A program made the position numbers and the translations under genes. From an uncultured Erythrobacter sp. (lineage in GTDB: Bacteria > Pseudomonadota > Alphaproteobacteria > Sphingomonadales > Sphingomonadaceae), in the NCBI GenBank assembly GCA_947503155.1, contig CANNCL010000004.1, positions 124,001 to 188,000 of the forward strand: a stretch of 64,000 nucleotides of DNA, written 5' to 3'. Under the pieces are notes generated by a model. The model ran no database searches. It was not told the DNA's origin and worked only from the letters and a program-made list of their open reading frames with translations. Within the stretch, counting starts at the first letter, position 1. Every line of letters begins with the position of its first letter. Positions 26,862-36,612 of the stretch are shown here, in pieces.

Positions 26862-27350
26862 TTAATCCAGTTTGCCGGGGAATTTCATCGCCTTCGACCC
26901 ATCCGCCGCGAGCAATGTTTCGCGCAGGAAATAAATCAGTCCGACAATCAAAAGGCCGATTGTCGCCACCCAAAGCACCGCCACCAATGTTCCGATCCGC
27001 GTCTCAATATAAGCGGAGAGGAACAAGACCGCGATCACGAGGCTGATAACCACCGCCGCACCGGTAGAGAACTTAATCGAAAGCCGCGCCAGCCGCCGCC
27101 GTGCACGCAGCCATGCCAGCTCTTGCCCATGCGAAACTTGGCAGGCGCCATTGACGGGTTCGGCCAGACGCTCAATTCGGCCCGCAAGCCAAATGACGCG
27201 CGCCATCATCACATTCATAATGCTGCCGATGCCGACGAGCAAAAACGCTGGCGCGAGGCTGAGTTCCACCGCTTGCTGAACACGCGTGGTAGATGCGGTT
27301 CGTTCGAGCAGGTCGGTCGCAATTCCGGCGTTGAGCAAGTCGAGGATCAT
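26862..27350 (-). CDS. DUF2721 family membrane protein
   Basis: 162 residues with an N-terminal membrane segment (LSLAPAFLLVGIGSIMNVMM, about 30-50) followed by RVIWLAGRIERL. A basic loop and two more hydrophobic helices follow (about 95-145). This order matches the DUF2721 family, whose function is unknown. Its start overlaps the stop of der by 4 bases on the same strand, so it is probably co-transcribed behind der. Confidence 0.85.
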   Translation of the reverse strand: MILDLLNAGIATDLLERTASTTRVQQAVELSLAPAFLLVGIGSIMNVMMARVIWLAGRIERLAEPVNGACQVSHGQELAWLRARRRLARLSIKFSTGAAVVISLVIAVLFLSAYIETRIGTLVAVLWVATIGLLIVGLIYFLRETLLAADGSKAMKFPGKLD

Positions 27351-28813
27351 GTCTTGTTAGACCCGCCGGAATAATTGCCCCCGCCGCCTTTATTCGCGTT
27401 GTAAGGGTTTTTCGGCGATTTCAGCGTTACCCGCACCGGCACGGCGTCAAAACCCAGCTTGGCGCGAATGCCGTTCACCAGATAACGCTCATAAGATTTT
27501 GGCAAATCATCGAGCCGCGATCCAAACACCACAAAACGCGGCGGCCGGGTGCCGACCTGCGTGATATAGCGCAGTTTAATCCGCCGTCCGCCCGGCGCTG
27601 GGGGCGGGTTGGCGTCGAGCGCATCGTCAAACCAGCGATTGAGCGCCGCCGTCGGCACACGTTTCGACCAATTGGCGCGCAATTCAAACGCCGCATGGAG
27701 CATGTCATTCAGGCCCTTGCCGGTCTTCGCAGACACAGCAAATAACGGCACACCGCGCACCTGCGCCAGCCCATCATGCAGCGCGCCTTTAATCCCGTTA
27801 AACAGGCCGCTGGGCGTTTCATGACCGCGTTGGCCAGCGATATCCCATTTGTTGATCGCAATCATCAAAGCGCGCCCTTCTTCAAGAGCGTGGGCGGCGA
27901 TTTTGAGATCCTGATGCTCAAGCCCCTGAGTGGCATCGAGCAGAAGCACAACGACCTCCGCAAAATCTACCGCGCGGCGCGCATCGGCGACAGAAAGCTT
28001 TTCAAGCTTTTCTGTCACATTGCGTTTTTTGCGCATTCCCGCCGTATCGATCAGGCGGATGGGCCGTTCGTGTTCAATATTGCCGTCTTCGTCAGGTTCG
28101 GCCTTGGGATCGTGCCAAACCCAATCAATCGCAATCGAATCGCGTGTGATCCCGGCCTCTGGCCCGGTCAAAAGGCGGTCTTCATCGAGCAGCCGGTTGA
28201 TCAGCGTCGATTTGCCAGCATTGGGGCGGCCCACAATCGCGAGCTTTAGCGGCCCCAGCGGCGCTTCTTCGTCTTCTTCGAGAGGGCGGTTCGCTTCTTC
28301 TAGAGCGGCATCGGCCTTCTCTCCGATAACCGGCCAAAGCCCTGCGAAGAGATCCGCGATGCCTTCGCCATGCTCAGCAGAAACCGCGACCGGCTCTCCG
28401 AAGCCCAGTGAATAGGCCTCCAAAACGCCGCTTTCACCCTGAGCGCCTTCAGCCTTATTCGCGACCAGCACGATCGGAACGTTATGCTCGCGCAAATAGC
28501 GGGCGATTTCCTCGTCGAGCGGCGTCAATCCAGCCCGCGCATCTACGACAAACATCGCCGCATCCGCGCCCTCTAGGCTGGCTTCTGTTTGTTTGCGCAT
28601 CCGGCCCGGTAGGGTGAGCTCATGCTCATCCTCCCACCCGGCTGTATCGACCACGGTAAACTGCAGCCCAGCGATCTCTGCATCGCCCATACGGCGGTCA
28701 CGGGTAACGCCCGGCTGATCATCGACCAGCGCGAGTTTTTTGCCCACCAGCCGGTTGAACAGCGTGGATTTGCCCACATTGGGGCGTCCGATAATGATGA
28801 CCTGAGGTTTCAT
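27347..28813 (-). CDS. der: Ribosome-assembly GTPase Der (EngA)
   Basis: Tandem-GTPase required for 50S ribosomal subunit maturation, 488 residues. The first G domain has GRPNVGKST (near 8-16) and DTAGWED; the second has GRPNAGKST (near 195) and DTAGMRKK, with NKWD. The C-terminal KH-like domain binds rRNA. The extreme C-terminus has a Gly/Ser/Asn-rich tail (NKGGGGNYSGGSNKT) common in alphaproteobacterial Der. It is an essential housekeeping gene. Confidence 0.96.
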   Translation of the reverse strand: MKPQVIIIGRPNVGKSTLFNRLVGKKLALVDDQPGVTRDRRMGDAEIAGLQFTVVDTAGWEDEHELTLPGRMRKQTEASLEGADAAMFVVDARAGLTPLDEEIARYLREHNVPIVLVANKAEGAQGESGVLEAYSLGFGEPVAVSAEHGEGIADLFAGLWPVIGEKADAALEEANRPLEEDEEAPLGPLKLAIVGRPNAGKSTLINRLLDEDRLLTGPEAGITRDSIAIDWVWHDPKAEPDEDGNIEHERPIRLIDTAGMRKKRNVTEKLEKLSVADARRAVDFAEVVVLLLDATQGLEHQDLKIAAHALEEGRALMIAINKWDIAGQRGHETPSGLFNGIKGALHDGLAQVRGVPLFAVSAKTGKGLNDMLHAAFELRANWSKRVPTAALNRWFDDALDANPPPAPGGRRIKLRYITQVGTRPPRFVVFGSRLDDLPKSYERYLVNGIRAKLGFDAVPVRVTLKSPKNPYNANKGGGGNYSGGSNKT

Positions 28814-28864
28814 ACTTGCACAAGAAGTGGCGTTTCACTCACCACTTGGCAAGCGAGACGGCAC

Positions 28865-29173
28865 CTAGTCCTTTTTGGCGACAGGCGGATTTTCGCCGAG
28901 GTCTTCATACCATGCTTCGACGGGACCGGTTAGCTTGATCGTAAGGGGTTGGCCCTTGCGATCGACGGTCTTGCCGGCTTGGACACGGACCCAGCCTTCG
29001 GAAATCGAATATTCTTCGATGTCCGTGCGCACGCGGCCCTTGAACCGAATGCCGATGCCGCGTTGCAGAACTTCTGCGTCAAATTTTGCATTGCGCGGGT
29101 TTACCGATACGTGATCGGGCGGCGTATCGGCGGCAGAGCTGCCGGCGGCTTGATTTGTTGTTTCTTCAGTCAT
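28865..29173 (-). CDS. DUF3297 family protein
   Basis: 102-residue protein matching the DUF3297 family: PDHVSVNPRNAKFD followed by IGIRFKGRVRTDIEEY and PVEAWYED. The first ~20 residues are a polar, probably disordered leader. The family is common in proteobacteria and sometimes mislabelled glutathione peroxidase; its function is unknown. It lies 51 bases upstream of der in the same direction. Confidence 0.85.
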   Translation of the reverse strand: MTEETTNQAAGSSAADTPPDHVSVNPRNAKFDAEVLQRGIGIRFKGRVRTDIEEYSISEGWVRVQAGKTVDRKGQPLTIKLTGPVEAWYEDLGENPPVAKKD

Positions 29174-29307
29174 GGCGCGCCCTTAATCCCCTGCCGCTCA
29201 CTAAACAAGCGTGTTGCGCTTGCCCTTTTGCAAGAGGCGCGATAGAGGCGGCGTCGTAATACGCGCGGGAGGCTCTGGCTGACCCGCGCGGCTTCGTTTG
29301 TGGCTTT

Positions 29308-29392
29308 GCGGGCGTGGCGGAATTGGTAGACGCGCTGGTTTTAGGTACCAGTATCGTAAGATGTGGGGGTTCGAGTCCCTTCGCCCGCACCA
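29308..29392 (+). tRNA. tRNA-Leu (anticodon TAG)
   Basis: Type II tRNA of 85 bases. Acceptor GCGGGCG pairs with CGCCCGC, the anticodon stem CTGGT/ACCAG holds loop TTTAGGT (anticodon TAG), a long variable arm follows, the T-loop is TTCGAGT, and CCA is encoded. It lies 79 bases before trigger factor, as in other genomes where a Leu tRNA precedes tig. Confidence 0.96.
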
Positions 29393-29471
29393 ATCCCGCC
29401 CTGCGTGACGGCCACGATCCGGGGTTCTGACATCCGACATTTTTGTTCAAGAAGGCTTCAGTTCAAATCTC

Positions 29472-31067
29472 ATGCAAACCAAGCAGACCACAAATGAGGG
29501 CCTCAAGCGCGGCTATCTGATCACCATCACGGCTGGCGAGATCGCTTCGAAAATCGAAGCCGAGATCAAGAAGGTCGCACCGCAGGTTCAAATGCCGGGC
29601 TTTCGTCCGGGCAAAGTTCCAGCGAATCTCGTGAAGAAAATGCACGGCGAACAATTGCACGCGCAAACGCTGAACGACACGATTCGCGATTCGGTCGACG
29701 GTCTGCTCAAAAGCGAAGAGCTGCGTCCTGCGATGCAGCCTGCAATCTCGCTCGGCGAAGATTACGAAGAAGGCAAAGACGCCTTGGTGACGGTTGAACT
29801 TGAAGTTCTGCCTGTCGTCGAAGCGCCTTCGACCGATGATCTGAAACTTGAAAAGCTCGTCGTCCCAGTGACTGACGCGCAAATCGAAGAAGCGATCACC
29901 GGCATTGCTGGCCAGAATAAGAGCTACAAAGACGCCGCCAAAACGAAAAAAGCTGGCGACGGCAATCAGCTGATCATCGATTTCCTCGGTAAGCTCGACG
30001 GCGAGCCGTTTGAAGGCGGCGCAGCGGAAGACGCAGCGCTTGTCATTGGTTCGGGTACATTCATTCCGGGCTTTGAAGAACAGCTTGTCGGCGCGAAAAC
30101 CGGCGATGAGAAAGTGATCAAGGTCACATTCCCTGCCGATTATCAGGCAGAGCATCTCGCCGGTAAAGAAGCGACTTTTGACATCACCGTGAAAGCTGTG
30201 AAGGTCGAAACCGATACCAAGATCGATGACGAGTTCGCTAAGAACCTCGGCCTCGACAGCATCGAAAAACTGCAAGAAATCATGAAAGCGCAGTTGGAAC
30301 AGCAGACCGCTGGCCTGACGCGCACACAGATGAAGCGTTCGCTGCTTGATCAATTGGCCGCTGGCCATGATTTCGACGTGCCAGAGACGATGGTTGACGC
30401 TGAGTTTGAACAAATCTGGGCTCAGCTTCAGCAAGAAGCGGCCAAGGAAGAAGATCCCGAAGCGGCTTTGAAGCAGATCGAAGACGAAAAAGACGATTAC
30501 CGCGGCATTGCCGAGCGCCGCGTGCGTTTGGGCCTCCTGCTTTCGGAAATCGGCCAAGCGAACAGCGTCGAAGTCACTCAGCAAGAGATGTCGATGCTGG
30601 TTCAGCAGGCATCGCAGCAATATCGCGAAGAAGATCGCGAGCGTTTCTTGCAGTATATTCAGCAAGACCCAATGGCCGCCGCTCAGCTGCGTGCGCCGCT
30701 TTATGAAGACAAGGTCGTCGATTATCTGTTCGACCAAGCGGACGTAACCGAACGCGAAGTGACGGTCGAAGAGCTGCAAGCTGCGATCGAAGCGGACGAA
30801 GAAGCCGAAGTTGAAAAGGTGAAGGCTGCTCCGAAGAAGAAAGCGCCTGCTAAAAAGGCGGCTGCAAAGAAGCCGGCTGCGAAGAAGGCTGACGCTGACG
30901 CTAAGCCAGCAGCCAAAAAGGCGCCGGCTAAGAAGGCACCGGCTAAAAAGGCTCCGGCTAAAGCTGCGGCCAAGCCTGCTGCTAAACCTGCTGCGGCAAA
31001 GAAGGCTCCTGCGAAGAAGCCTGCCGCTAAAAAGGCACCCGCTAAGAAGCCAGCCGCGAAAAAGTAA
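29472..31067 (+). CDS. tig: Trigger factor with histone-H1-like C-terminal tail
   Basis: Ribosome-bound chaperone and peptidyl-prolyl isomerase. The ribosome-docking GFRPGKVP signature is near residues 43-50. The FKBP-type PPIase domain (about 160-245, GDGNQLIIDFLGKLDGEPFEGG) and C-terminal chaperone arms follow. Typical trigger factors end near residue 450; this one continues for about 80 residues (from ~452) of Lys/Ala/Pro repeats of the KKAPAKKA type, like histone H1 tails. The tail is in frame and the stop is clean. Located before clpP and clpX as in many bacteria, though an amidase gene is inserted between. Confidence 0.95.
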   Translation: MQTKQTTNEGLKRGYLITITAGEIASKIEAEIKKVAPQVQMPGFRPGKVPANLVKKMHGEQLHAQTLNDTIRDSVDGLLKSEELRPAMQPAISLGEDYEEGKDALVTVELEVLPVVEAPSTDDLKLEKLVVPVTDAQIEEAITGIAGQNKSYKDAAKTKKAGDGNQLIIDFLGKLDGEPFEGGAAEDAALVIGSGTFIPGFEEQLVGAKTGDEKVIKVTFPADYQAEHLAGKEATFDITVKAVKVETDTKIDDEFAKNLGLDSIEKLQEIMKAQLEQQTAGLTRTQMKRSLLDQLAAGHDFDVPETMVDAEFEQIWAQLQQEAAKEEDPEAALKQIEDEKDDYRGIAERRVRLGLLLSEIGQANSVEVTQQEMSMLVQQASQQYREEDRERFLQYIQQDPMAAAQLRAPLYEDKVVDYLFDQADVTEREVTVEELQAAIEADEEAEVEKVKAAPKKKAPAKKAAAKKPAAKKADADAKPAAKKAPAKKAPAKKAPAKAAAKPAAKPAAAKKAPAKKPAAKKAPAKKPAAKK

Positions 31068-31100
31068 GCTGGCTAATTCAGTTTAGGAGCGCCGGGGGCT

Positions 31101-32687
31101 TTATTCCTCCGGCCTCCACCGACGAAATGAGGGCGCGGGCAGCACAGCTGTTCGCGCCCTTTCATATGCGGCCCCCGCTTTCAGCACATCGTGATCGGCC
31201 CATTTTGCGCCGAAGAAGCTGATGCCCACAGGCAAATCCTCAACCGCGCCCATCGGCACGGTCAAATGCGGATAACCCGCGATTGCCGCTGGTGAACCGA
31301 ACCCGATCGAACCGTTGAATTGATCGCCCAGCACAAGGTCGCTCATCCATGCCGGGCCGCGTGTGGGGGCGACTAAGAATTGCACGTCGTTATCCGCGAG
31401 CAGCATATCGAGCGTTTCTTCGCCCGCAATCCGCACGGCATTGGCGCGCGCGGTTTCGTAAGCCTCCCGGTCTGTGGTCCCATCGGCGGTTTGGAAAATG
31501 CCCTGATCGAACCAGCGCATTTCTGCGGCACTGCCTTCGTTAAACGCGATGATGTCGGCTAGGCTGCGCGGGGTGGCGCCGTCTTCGAATTCTGGGATGG
31601 AGGAAAGGTATTTGCCCATTTCCTCGCGCAATTCGAACAACAGCACAGCGTAACTGTCGCCATACATCTGCGCATTGGGTTCAAAGCTGATATCGATCAG
31701 CACTGCACCGGCACGCTCCATATCGGCCAGAGCGGCCTCGAACACGGCCTCCACCGCGTCATTGCTGCCGATCTGTTCGCGCATCACACCGATGCGAATG
31801 CCGGAGAGCGAAAAGTCACGAAGACCGGCGGTGTAATCCGCCGCGCGCTGAGCGCCTATTGTTGCGCTGTCCGCCGCATCCTCGCCCGCCATTGCCGTTA
31901 GCAACAGCGCGGCGTCATAGACGTTCTTTGCCATCGGACCGGCGGTGTCCTGAGTGGAGGATATCGGCACGATATGCGTGCGGCTGATGACCCCGACGCT
32001 GGGTTTAAACCCGACAACACCGTTCACCGATGCCGGGCAGGTGATCGAACCATTCGTCTCTGTTCCGATGGCCGCCCATGCAAAACCCGCCGCAATCGCC
32101 GCGCCGCTGCCTGCGGATGATCCGCAAGTGTTGCGATCAATGGCATGGGGGTTGCGGGTTAGCCCTTCGATAGCGCTCCAACCGCTGGTTGAATTGTTGC
32201 TGCGGATATTGGCCCATTCGCTGAGGTTGGTCTTGCCGAGGATAACCCCGCCCGCCTCGCGAATATTCGCGATCAGCGGAGCATCACGCGCTGTCATATT
32301 TTGTGCCAGCGCCAAGCTGCCGGCGGTCGTGGGGAATTCGCGCGTCTCGATATTGTCTTTCACCAAAATGCTGCGCCCGCGCAATATTCCGGTGGAGGCC
32401 AATCGCCGCGCTTCAACGGGCGCCTCGACATTGTAGTCAATCACTGCGTTCAGCATCGGGCCGTTATCGTCGAGAGCTTGGATGCGCAGGATATATTCAG
32501 TCACCGCCATCGTTTCACCGAACGATGTGTGCATGTGCGGCGCGCCGTTTTCTTCCGCTGCATCAGGCGATCGGTCGCCCGCAATGTCTTGTGCCAGCGC
32601 GAGATTGCCGCTGAGGGCGGCCGAGGCAAGGCACACAATAGCGAGCGTTGGTGCGAGCGTCGGTGAGAATGGTGGTTTTGTTTTCAT
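31101..32687 (-). CDS. Secreted amidase (amidase signature family)
   Basis: 528 residues with an N-terminal signal peptide ending about NLALAQ. The amidase-signature Ser-Ser-Lys triad is visible: Lys in ILVKDN, the cis-Ser in GSSAGSGAA and the nucleophilic Ser in the following ETNGSITCPAS. Export suggests a periplasmic substrate such as an amide or peptide amide. It is not a GatA subunit: no gatB/gatC neighbours, and GatA is not exported. It sits opposite in direction between tig and clpP. The exact substrate cannot be told from sequence. Confidence 0.9.
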   Translation of the reverse strand: MKTKPPFSPTLAPTLAIVCLASAALSGNLALAQDIAGDRSPDAAEENGAPHMHTSFGETMAVTEYILRIQALDDNGPMLNAVIDYNVEAPVEARRLASTGILRGRSILVKDNIETREFPTTAGSLALAQNMTARDAPLIANIREAGGVILGKTNLSEWANIRSNNSTSGWSAIEGLTRNPHAIDRNTCGSSAGSGAAIAAGFAWAAIGTETNGSITCPASVNGVVGFKPSVGVISRTHIVPISSTQDTAGPMAKNVYDAALLLTAMAGEDAADSATIGAQRAADYTAGLRDFSLSGIRIGVMREQIGSNDAVEAVFEAALADMERAGAVLIDISFEPNAQMYGDSYAVLLFELREEMGKYLSSIPEFEDGATPRSLADIIAFNEGSAAEMRWFDQGIFQTADGTTDREAYETARANAVRIAGEETLDMLLADNDVQFLVAPTRGPAWMSDLVLGDQFNGSIGFGSPAAIAGYPHLTVPMGAVEDLPVGISFFGAKWADHDVLKAGAAYERARTAVLPAPSFRRWRPEE

Positions 32688-32926
32688 GTCCGCACATTGC
32701 GCCTAATCCCGAACTGAACGCAAGAGGCGGCGAATATGCGGGGATGGGCGACGGTAGGCATGGGCATGTACAGATCAGATTTTCATTATTTTGCCCCAAA
32801 ACAATCCAAAGTGGCGACAAAAAACGGGCGAACAGGGCACCTATCCCCAAAGGTGTGCCTGCTCCCCCTTGAAACCTGTGCGGGCGCGACCGACATGGTT
32901 CATTCGGATTAAAAAGGACTGCTTTC

Positions 32927-33631
32927 ATGATCAATCTGTTCGGCAACGATGGCGAAACCCACGGAACACAGGGTCAATTCACGACCGACCCACTGACCGG
33001 CGCGCTTGTGCCGATGGTGGTTGAACAGACGAGCCGGGGCGAACGCAGCTTCGATATTTTCTCGCGCTTGCTGCGTGAACGCATCGTATTTGTGACGGGT
33101 CAGGTCGAAGACGGCATGGCTTCGCTGATCACCGCTCAGCTATTGTTCCTTGAAAGCGAAAACCCGTCCAAGCCGATTTCGATGTATATCAATTCGCCCG
33201 GCGGCGTGGTGACGGCTGGCATGGCGATCCATGACACAATGCAATATATCAAACCGCGCGTTTCCACGGTCTGCATGGGCCAAGCCGCTTCGATGGGCAG
33301 TTTCTTGCTGGCCGCGGGTGAGCCGGGGATGCGGGTTGCTTTGCCGAATGCGCGGATCATGATCCACCAACCTTCGGGCGGTGCGCGCGGAATGGCGTCG
33401 GATATCGAAATTCAGGCGCGCGAGATTCTGCGGATCAAATCGCGGATGAACGATCTGTATGTGAAATACACTGGAAAGACGCTCAAAGTGATCGAAGCGG
33501 CGATGGACCGCGATACGTTCCTTGAGGCAGACGAAGCCAAGGAATTTGGTCTGGTCGATAAGGTCTTTGAGACCCGCCCCGAGGGCGAAGAATCGGAAGA
33601 TGACAAGGGTTCCGGCGGCGCTCCTGAATAA
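32927..33631 (+). CDS. clpP: ATP-dependent Clp protease proteolytic subunit
   Basis: Serine peptidase of 234 residues forming the tetradecameric barrel used by ClpX. Catalytic Ser lies in GQAASMGS, His in MIHQPSGG and Asp in the [10 protein letters not shown] region. The C-terminal ~15 residues are acidic and Gly-rich ([12 protein letters not shown]), a common alphaproteobacterial extension. AAAAGGACT precedes the ATG. clpX follows 218 bases later. A possible heat-shock promoter lies upstream. Confidence 0.96.
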   Translation: MINLFGNDGETHGTQGQFTTDPLTGALVPMVVEQTSRGERSFDIFSRLLRERIVFVTGQVEDGMASLITAQLLFLESENPSKPISMYINSPGGVVTAGMAIHDTMQYIKPRVSTVCMGQAASMGSFLLAAGEPGMRVALPNARIMIHQPSGGARGMASDIEIQAREILRIKSRMNDLYVKYTGKTLKVIEAAMDRDTFLEADEAKEFGLVDKVFETRPEGEESEDDKGSGGAPE

Positions 33632-33794
33632 CTGGCCACTGTAACGGGTAAGTTTGCGCGGTTTAATGCCTCATGGCGGGACGCGCTTACGAAACGTTCA
33701 GAGTGTCATGCCTATGTGGTGCATGAAAAGCACTTAACTGGACCCAAAATTGGCCGCCCCATGTTGATTCATTTGGCGGCGAAGATAGACTTGC

Positions 33795-33837
33795 CGAATC
33801 CGAGGGCATGGTGTTGCCTCGCCCCGACTCGGATTCG
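33795..33837 (+). promoter_or_regulatory. Nested hairpin in clpX leader
   Basis: Ten-base perfect arms CGAATCCGAG (33795-33804) and CTCGGATTCG (33828-33837) enclose an inner GGCA/TGCC hairpin. The structure ends 12 bases before the clpX start, overlapping the region just 5' of its ribosome site, and lacks a T-run. It could mark an mRNA processing point or limit clpX translation. Confidence 0.6.
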
Positions 33838-33849
33838 AGGATTATAGGA

Positions 33850-35112
33850 ATGACCAAATTGAGCGGATCTGATAGCAAAAGCACTCTGTATTGCAGCTTC
33901 TGCGGTAAATCTCAGCATGAAGTTCGCAAACTTATCGCAGGGCCGACGGTCTTCATTTGCGATGAGTGTGTTGAGCTGTGCAATGACATTATCCGCGAAG
34001 AAACCAAGGCAGGGATCGCCGGCAAGAAAGAGGGCGAAGTCCCCACTCCGTCGGAGATTTTTGCGACGCTCAATGATTATGTGATCGGCCAGAACTCCGC
34101 AAAGCGGAACCTCGCGGTTGCGGTTCACAATCACTATAAGCGCCTGAAACACAGCGGAAAAGCGGGCGAAGTTGAGCTCGCGAAGTCAAATATTTTGTTG
34201 GTTGGTCCGACCGGCACGGGTAAGACGTTGCTCGCGCAAACTCTGGCGCGCACATTCGACGTGCCATTCACGATGGCCGATGCCACGACCCTGACCGAAG
34301 CGGGTTATGTTGGCGAAGACGTTGAGAATATCATCCTGAAACTGCTGCAATCGTCCGACTACAATGTCGAAAAGGCGCAGCACGGGATCGTCTATATCGA
34401 CGAAATCGACAAGATCACGCGCAAGGCCGAAAACCCCTCCATCACGCGCGACGTGTCGGGTGAAGGCGTGCAGCAGGCTTTGCTGAAATTGATGGAAGGC
34501 ACCACGGCCTCTGTCCCGCCGCAGGGCGGCCGTAAGCATCCTCAACAAGAATTCTTGCAAGTCGACACGACAAACATCCTGTTTATTTGCGGCGGTGCAT
34601 TTGCCGGCCTTGATAAGATTATCGCGGATCGTCTGCAGAAACGCTCAATCGGTTTTGGCGCGCATGTTGCCGACCCTGACAAACGCAATATTGGCGAATT
34701 GCTTGAGCAGAGCGAGCCAGAAGATCTGCTGAAATTTGGCCTGATCCCTGAATTTGTTGGCCGCCTGCCGGTGATCGCGACGCTGCATGACCTTGATGTC
34801 GATGCGCTGGTGACGATCCTTGGGGAGCCGAAGAACGCTCTGGTAAAACAATATCGCAAGCTGTTTGAGCTTGAAGATGTCGATCTGACTTTCACCGATG
34901 AAGCGATGAAAGCCATCGCCGAACGCGCGATCCTGCGCAAAACCGGTGCGCGCGGGCTTCGGTCCATCGTCGAAGGCATTCTGCTCGATACGATGTTCGA
35001 CCTGCCGGATATGGACGGCGTGACCGAGATTGTGATCGACGAAGATGTTGTCGGCGGGAAGAAAGACCCGGTCCGCGTTCATGGCGGGGATGCTAAAGAA
35101 GAAGCGGCTTAA
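33850..35112 (+). CDS. clpX: Clp protease ATP-binding subunit ClpX
   Basis: AAA+ unfoldase of 420 residues feeding ClpP. The N-terminal zinc domain has CSFCGKSQ and ICDECVELC. Walker A is GPTGTGKT (about 118-125), with DEIDKI as Walker B. The pore loop GYVGEDVE and the ClpP-docking IGF-type loop (SIGFGA) are present. The start at 33850 (MTKLSG) is preferred over an in-frame ATG 42 bases upstream because that one lies within the hairpin and gives an atypical leader. Confidence 0.97.
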   Translation: MTKLSGSDSKSTLYCSFCGKSQHEVRKLIAGPTVFICDECVELCNDIIREETKAGIAGKKEGEVPTPSEIFATLNDYVIGQNSAKRNLAVAVHNHYKRLKHSGKAGEVELAKSNILLVGPTGTGKTLLAQTLARTFDVPFTMADATTLTEAGYVGEDVENIILKLLQSSDYNVEKAQHGIVYIDEIDKITRKAENPSITRDVSGEGVQQALLKLMEGTTASVPPQGGRKHPQQEFLQVDTTNILFICGGAFAGLDKIIADRLQKRSIGFGAHVADPDKRNIGELLEQSEPEDLLKFGLIPEFVGRLPVIATLHDLDVDALVTILGEPKNALVKQYRKLFELEDVDLTFTDEAMKAIAERAILRKTGARGLRSIVEGILLDTMFDLPDMDGVTEIVIDEDVVGGKKDPVRVHGGDAKEEAA

Positions 35113-35136
35113 GGGGCGCTTCTGAGTGATCACACA

Positions 35137-35832
35137 GTGAAAACGATCGGCCTAATCGGCGGGATGAGCTGGGAAAGCTCCGTCCAGTATTACAGCATGA
35201 TCAACCGCGCCGTGCGGGACCGATTGGGACCATTGCATTCGGCCAAAATACTGATGCTCAGCCACGATTTCGGCGAAATCGCCGCGCTTCAACGCGCGGG
35301 CGAATGGGATCAACTTAGCAAAATCATGTGCGAGAGCGCCTGTGCGTTAAAAGCGGGCGGGGCGGATTGCGTCGTCATCTGCACCAACACGATGCACAAA
35401 CTGGCCCCGCAGATAGAGGCTGCTTGCGATCTGCCGCTGATCCATATTGCCGATCCGGTTGCCGAAGCGATCAAAGACAAGGGCCTGAGCACGATTGCAC
35501 TGCTCGGTACGGCGTTCACGATGGAGCAGGATTTCTATCGCGGGCGTCTTTCCGAAACGCACGGCCTAGACGTGATCGTACCCGATGCTGACGACCGCGC
35601 AGAGGTCCACCGGGTGATTTACGACGAATTGGTGTCAGGCAAGGTGCTAGGCAGCTCGCGCGCGGCCTACCGCGACATAATCGCCCGGCTCGCGGATCGC
35701 GGCGCACAGGGCGTAATTTTGGGCTGCACCGAGATCATGCTGCTGATCGATCAAAGCGACAGCGCGGTGCCGCTGTTCGATACGACGGCGCTCCATGCGG
35801 CGGCTGCGACGCGGTTCGCGTTTTCGGAATAA
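35137..35832 (+). CDS. Aspartate/glutamate racemase family protein
   Basis: 231 residues. Two active-site cysteines are in the expected places: CTNTM (about Cys82) and GCTEI (about Cys193), which act as the acid/base pair of PLP-independent racemases. N-terminal GLIGGMSWESSVQYY is typical of the YgeA-like branch. It probably racemises an acidic or broad-range amino acid. The start is a GTG at 35137 with a weak ribosome site, 24 bases after clpX, suggesting read-through transcription. Confidence 0.9.
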   Translation: MKTIGLIGGMSWESSVQYYSMINRAVRDRLGPLHSAKILMLSHDFGEIAALQRAGEWDQLSKIMCESACALKAGGADCVVICTNTMHKLAPQIEAACDLPLIHIADPVAEAIKDKGLSTIALLGTAFTMEQDFYRGRLSETHGLDVIVPDADDRAEVHRVIYDELVSGKVLGSSRAAYRDIIARLADRGAQGVILGCTEIMLLIDQSDSAVPLFDTTALHAAAATRFAFSE

Positions 35833-35889
35833 TTCGCGCCGTTCCCGATTGCTCGCTTCTCCATCACAAAATCTGCGCCTGAATCCAAA

Positions 35890-35932
35890 ACCCCGCCCGG
35901 TGCTTGGAGGAGCGCCGGACGGGGTCTGTTTG
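35890..35932. terminator. Terminator hairpin between racemase and fasciclin genes
   Basis: ACCCCGCCCGGTGC pairs, with small bulges, with GCGCCGGACGGGGT, followed by CTGTTTGT. It is GC-rich and lies 58 bases after the racemase stop and 64 bases before the convergent fasciclin stop, so it may serve both. Confidence 0.55.
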
Positions 35933-35995
35933 TAGCGCCGCCCCAATTCTTGGGAGGGGAACGGCGGGGCTGCGCTATCTGAAACAAGCTACGGT

Positions 35996-36565
35996 TCAAC
36001 CCGGCAGAAAGACGCCGTCGGTTACGTGAATTATGCCGTTTGATGTTTGGACGTCCGCAGCCGTCACGGCGGCCGCGCGGCCCGCAGCATCGGTGATGAC
36101 AATCGTATCGCCAGACAGCCGCGCGGTCAGGTTTTGGCCGGCCAGCGTTTCGATCGTGGCTTCGCCGCCGTGACGGTTGATCAGCGCGATCAGATCAGCG
36201 GAGGTGACCGAGCCAGAAACGGCGTGATACACCAACACATTGGTCAACTGGCCCTTGTTTTCTGGCCGCAACAATGCCGCGACGGTGCCACCGGGCAGTT
36301 TGGCAAAGGCTGTGTCTGTCGGTGCGAAGACGGTGAACGGGCCGGGATTCGACAATGTGCCCGCAAGATCAGCAGCGGTTACTGCGGCGACAAGCGTGCC
36401 ATGAACACCGGTGCTTTGCGCGGTTTCCACGATGTTTGGACCTTGATGGCTCGCGCTGTGATGGTGATGTGCAGCAACCGGAGCGGCGGCAATGGCGGCC
36501 ATACCGGTGGCGGCGGCAACAGCCGCGATCAGAGCAGTTTTCATAGTCTTGGTGGGAATGGGCAT
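35996..36565 (-). CDS. Secreted fasciclin-domain protein
   Basis: 189 residues. A signal peptide ending about APVAAHH is followed by a His-rich mature N-terminus (HHHHSASH) and one fasciclin (FAS1) domain. The H1 motif (FTVFAPTDTAFAKLP) and H2-type motif near YHAVSG and NGIIHVTDGVFLPG are present. FAS1 proteins act in adhesion or envelope interactions. The start at 36565 has GAGGA 8 bases upstream. It lies just downstream of an ECF sigma and RskA-type anti-sigma, the same partnership that controls fasciclin proteins MPT70/MPT83 in mycobacteria (SigK/RskA). The His cluster may bind metal, notable next to a metal exporter. Confidence 0.9.
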   Translation of the reverse strand: MPIPTKTMKTALIAAVAAATGMAAIAAAPVAAHHHHSASHQGPNIVETAQSTGVHGTLVAAVTAADLAGTLSNPGPFTVFAPTDTAFAKLPGGTVAALLRPENKGQLTNVLVYHAVSGSVTSADLIALINRHGGEATIETLAGQNLTARLSGDTIVITDAAGRAAAVTAADVQTSNGIIHVTDGVFLPG

Positions 36566-36612
36566 TGGGGTTTCCTCGTTTAAGGCAAGCCCTCCCGATC
36601 TTGCGCAGGAGC

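Noticed and set aside
29463..30779. 438-residue open frame on the minus strand
   Set aside because: Entirely antisense to trigger factor and Phe-rich in the way antisense of its codon bias predicts. No ribosome site or domain.
30820..31067. GCTAAAAAGGC-type tandem repeat
   Set aside because: In-frame Lys/Ala/Pro coding repeat of the trigger-factor tail, not a separate repeat element.
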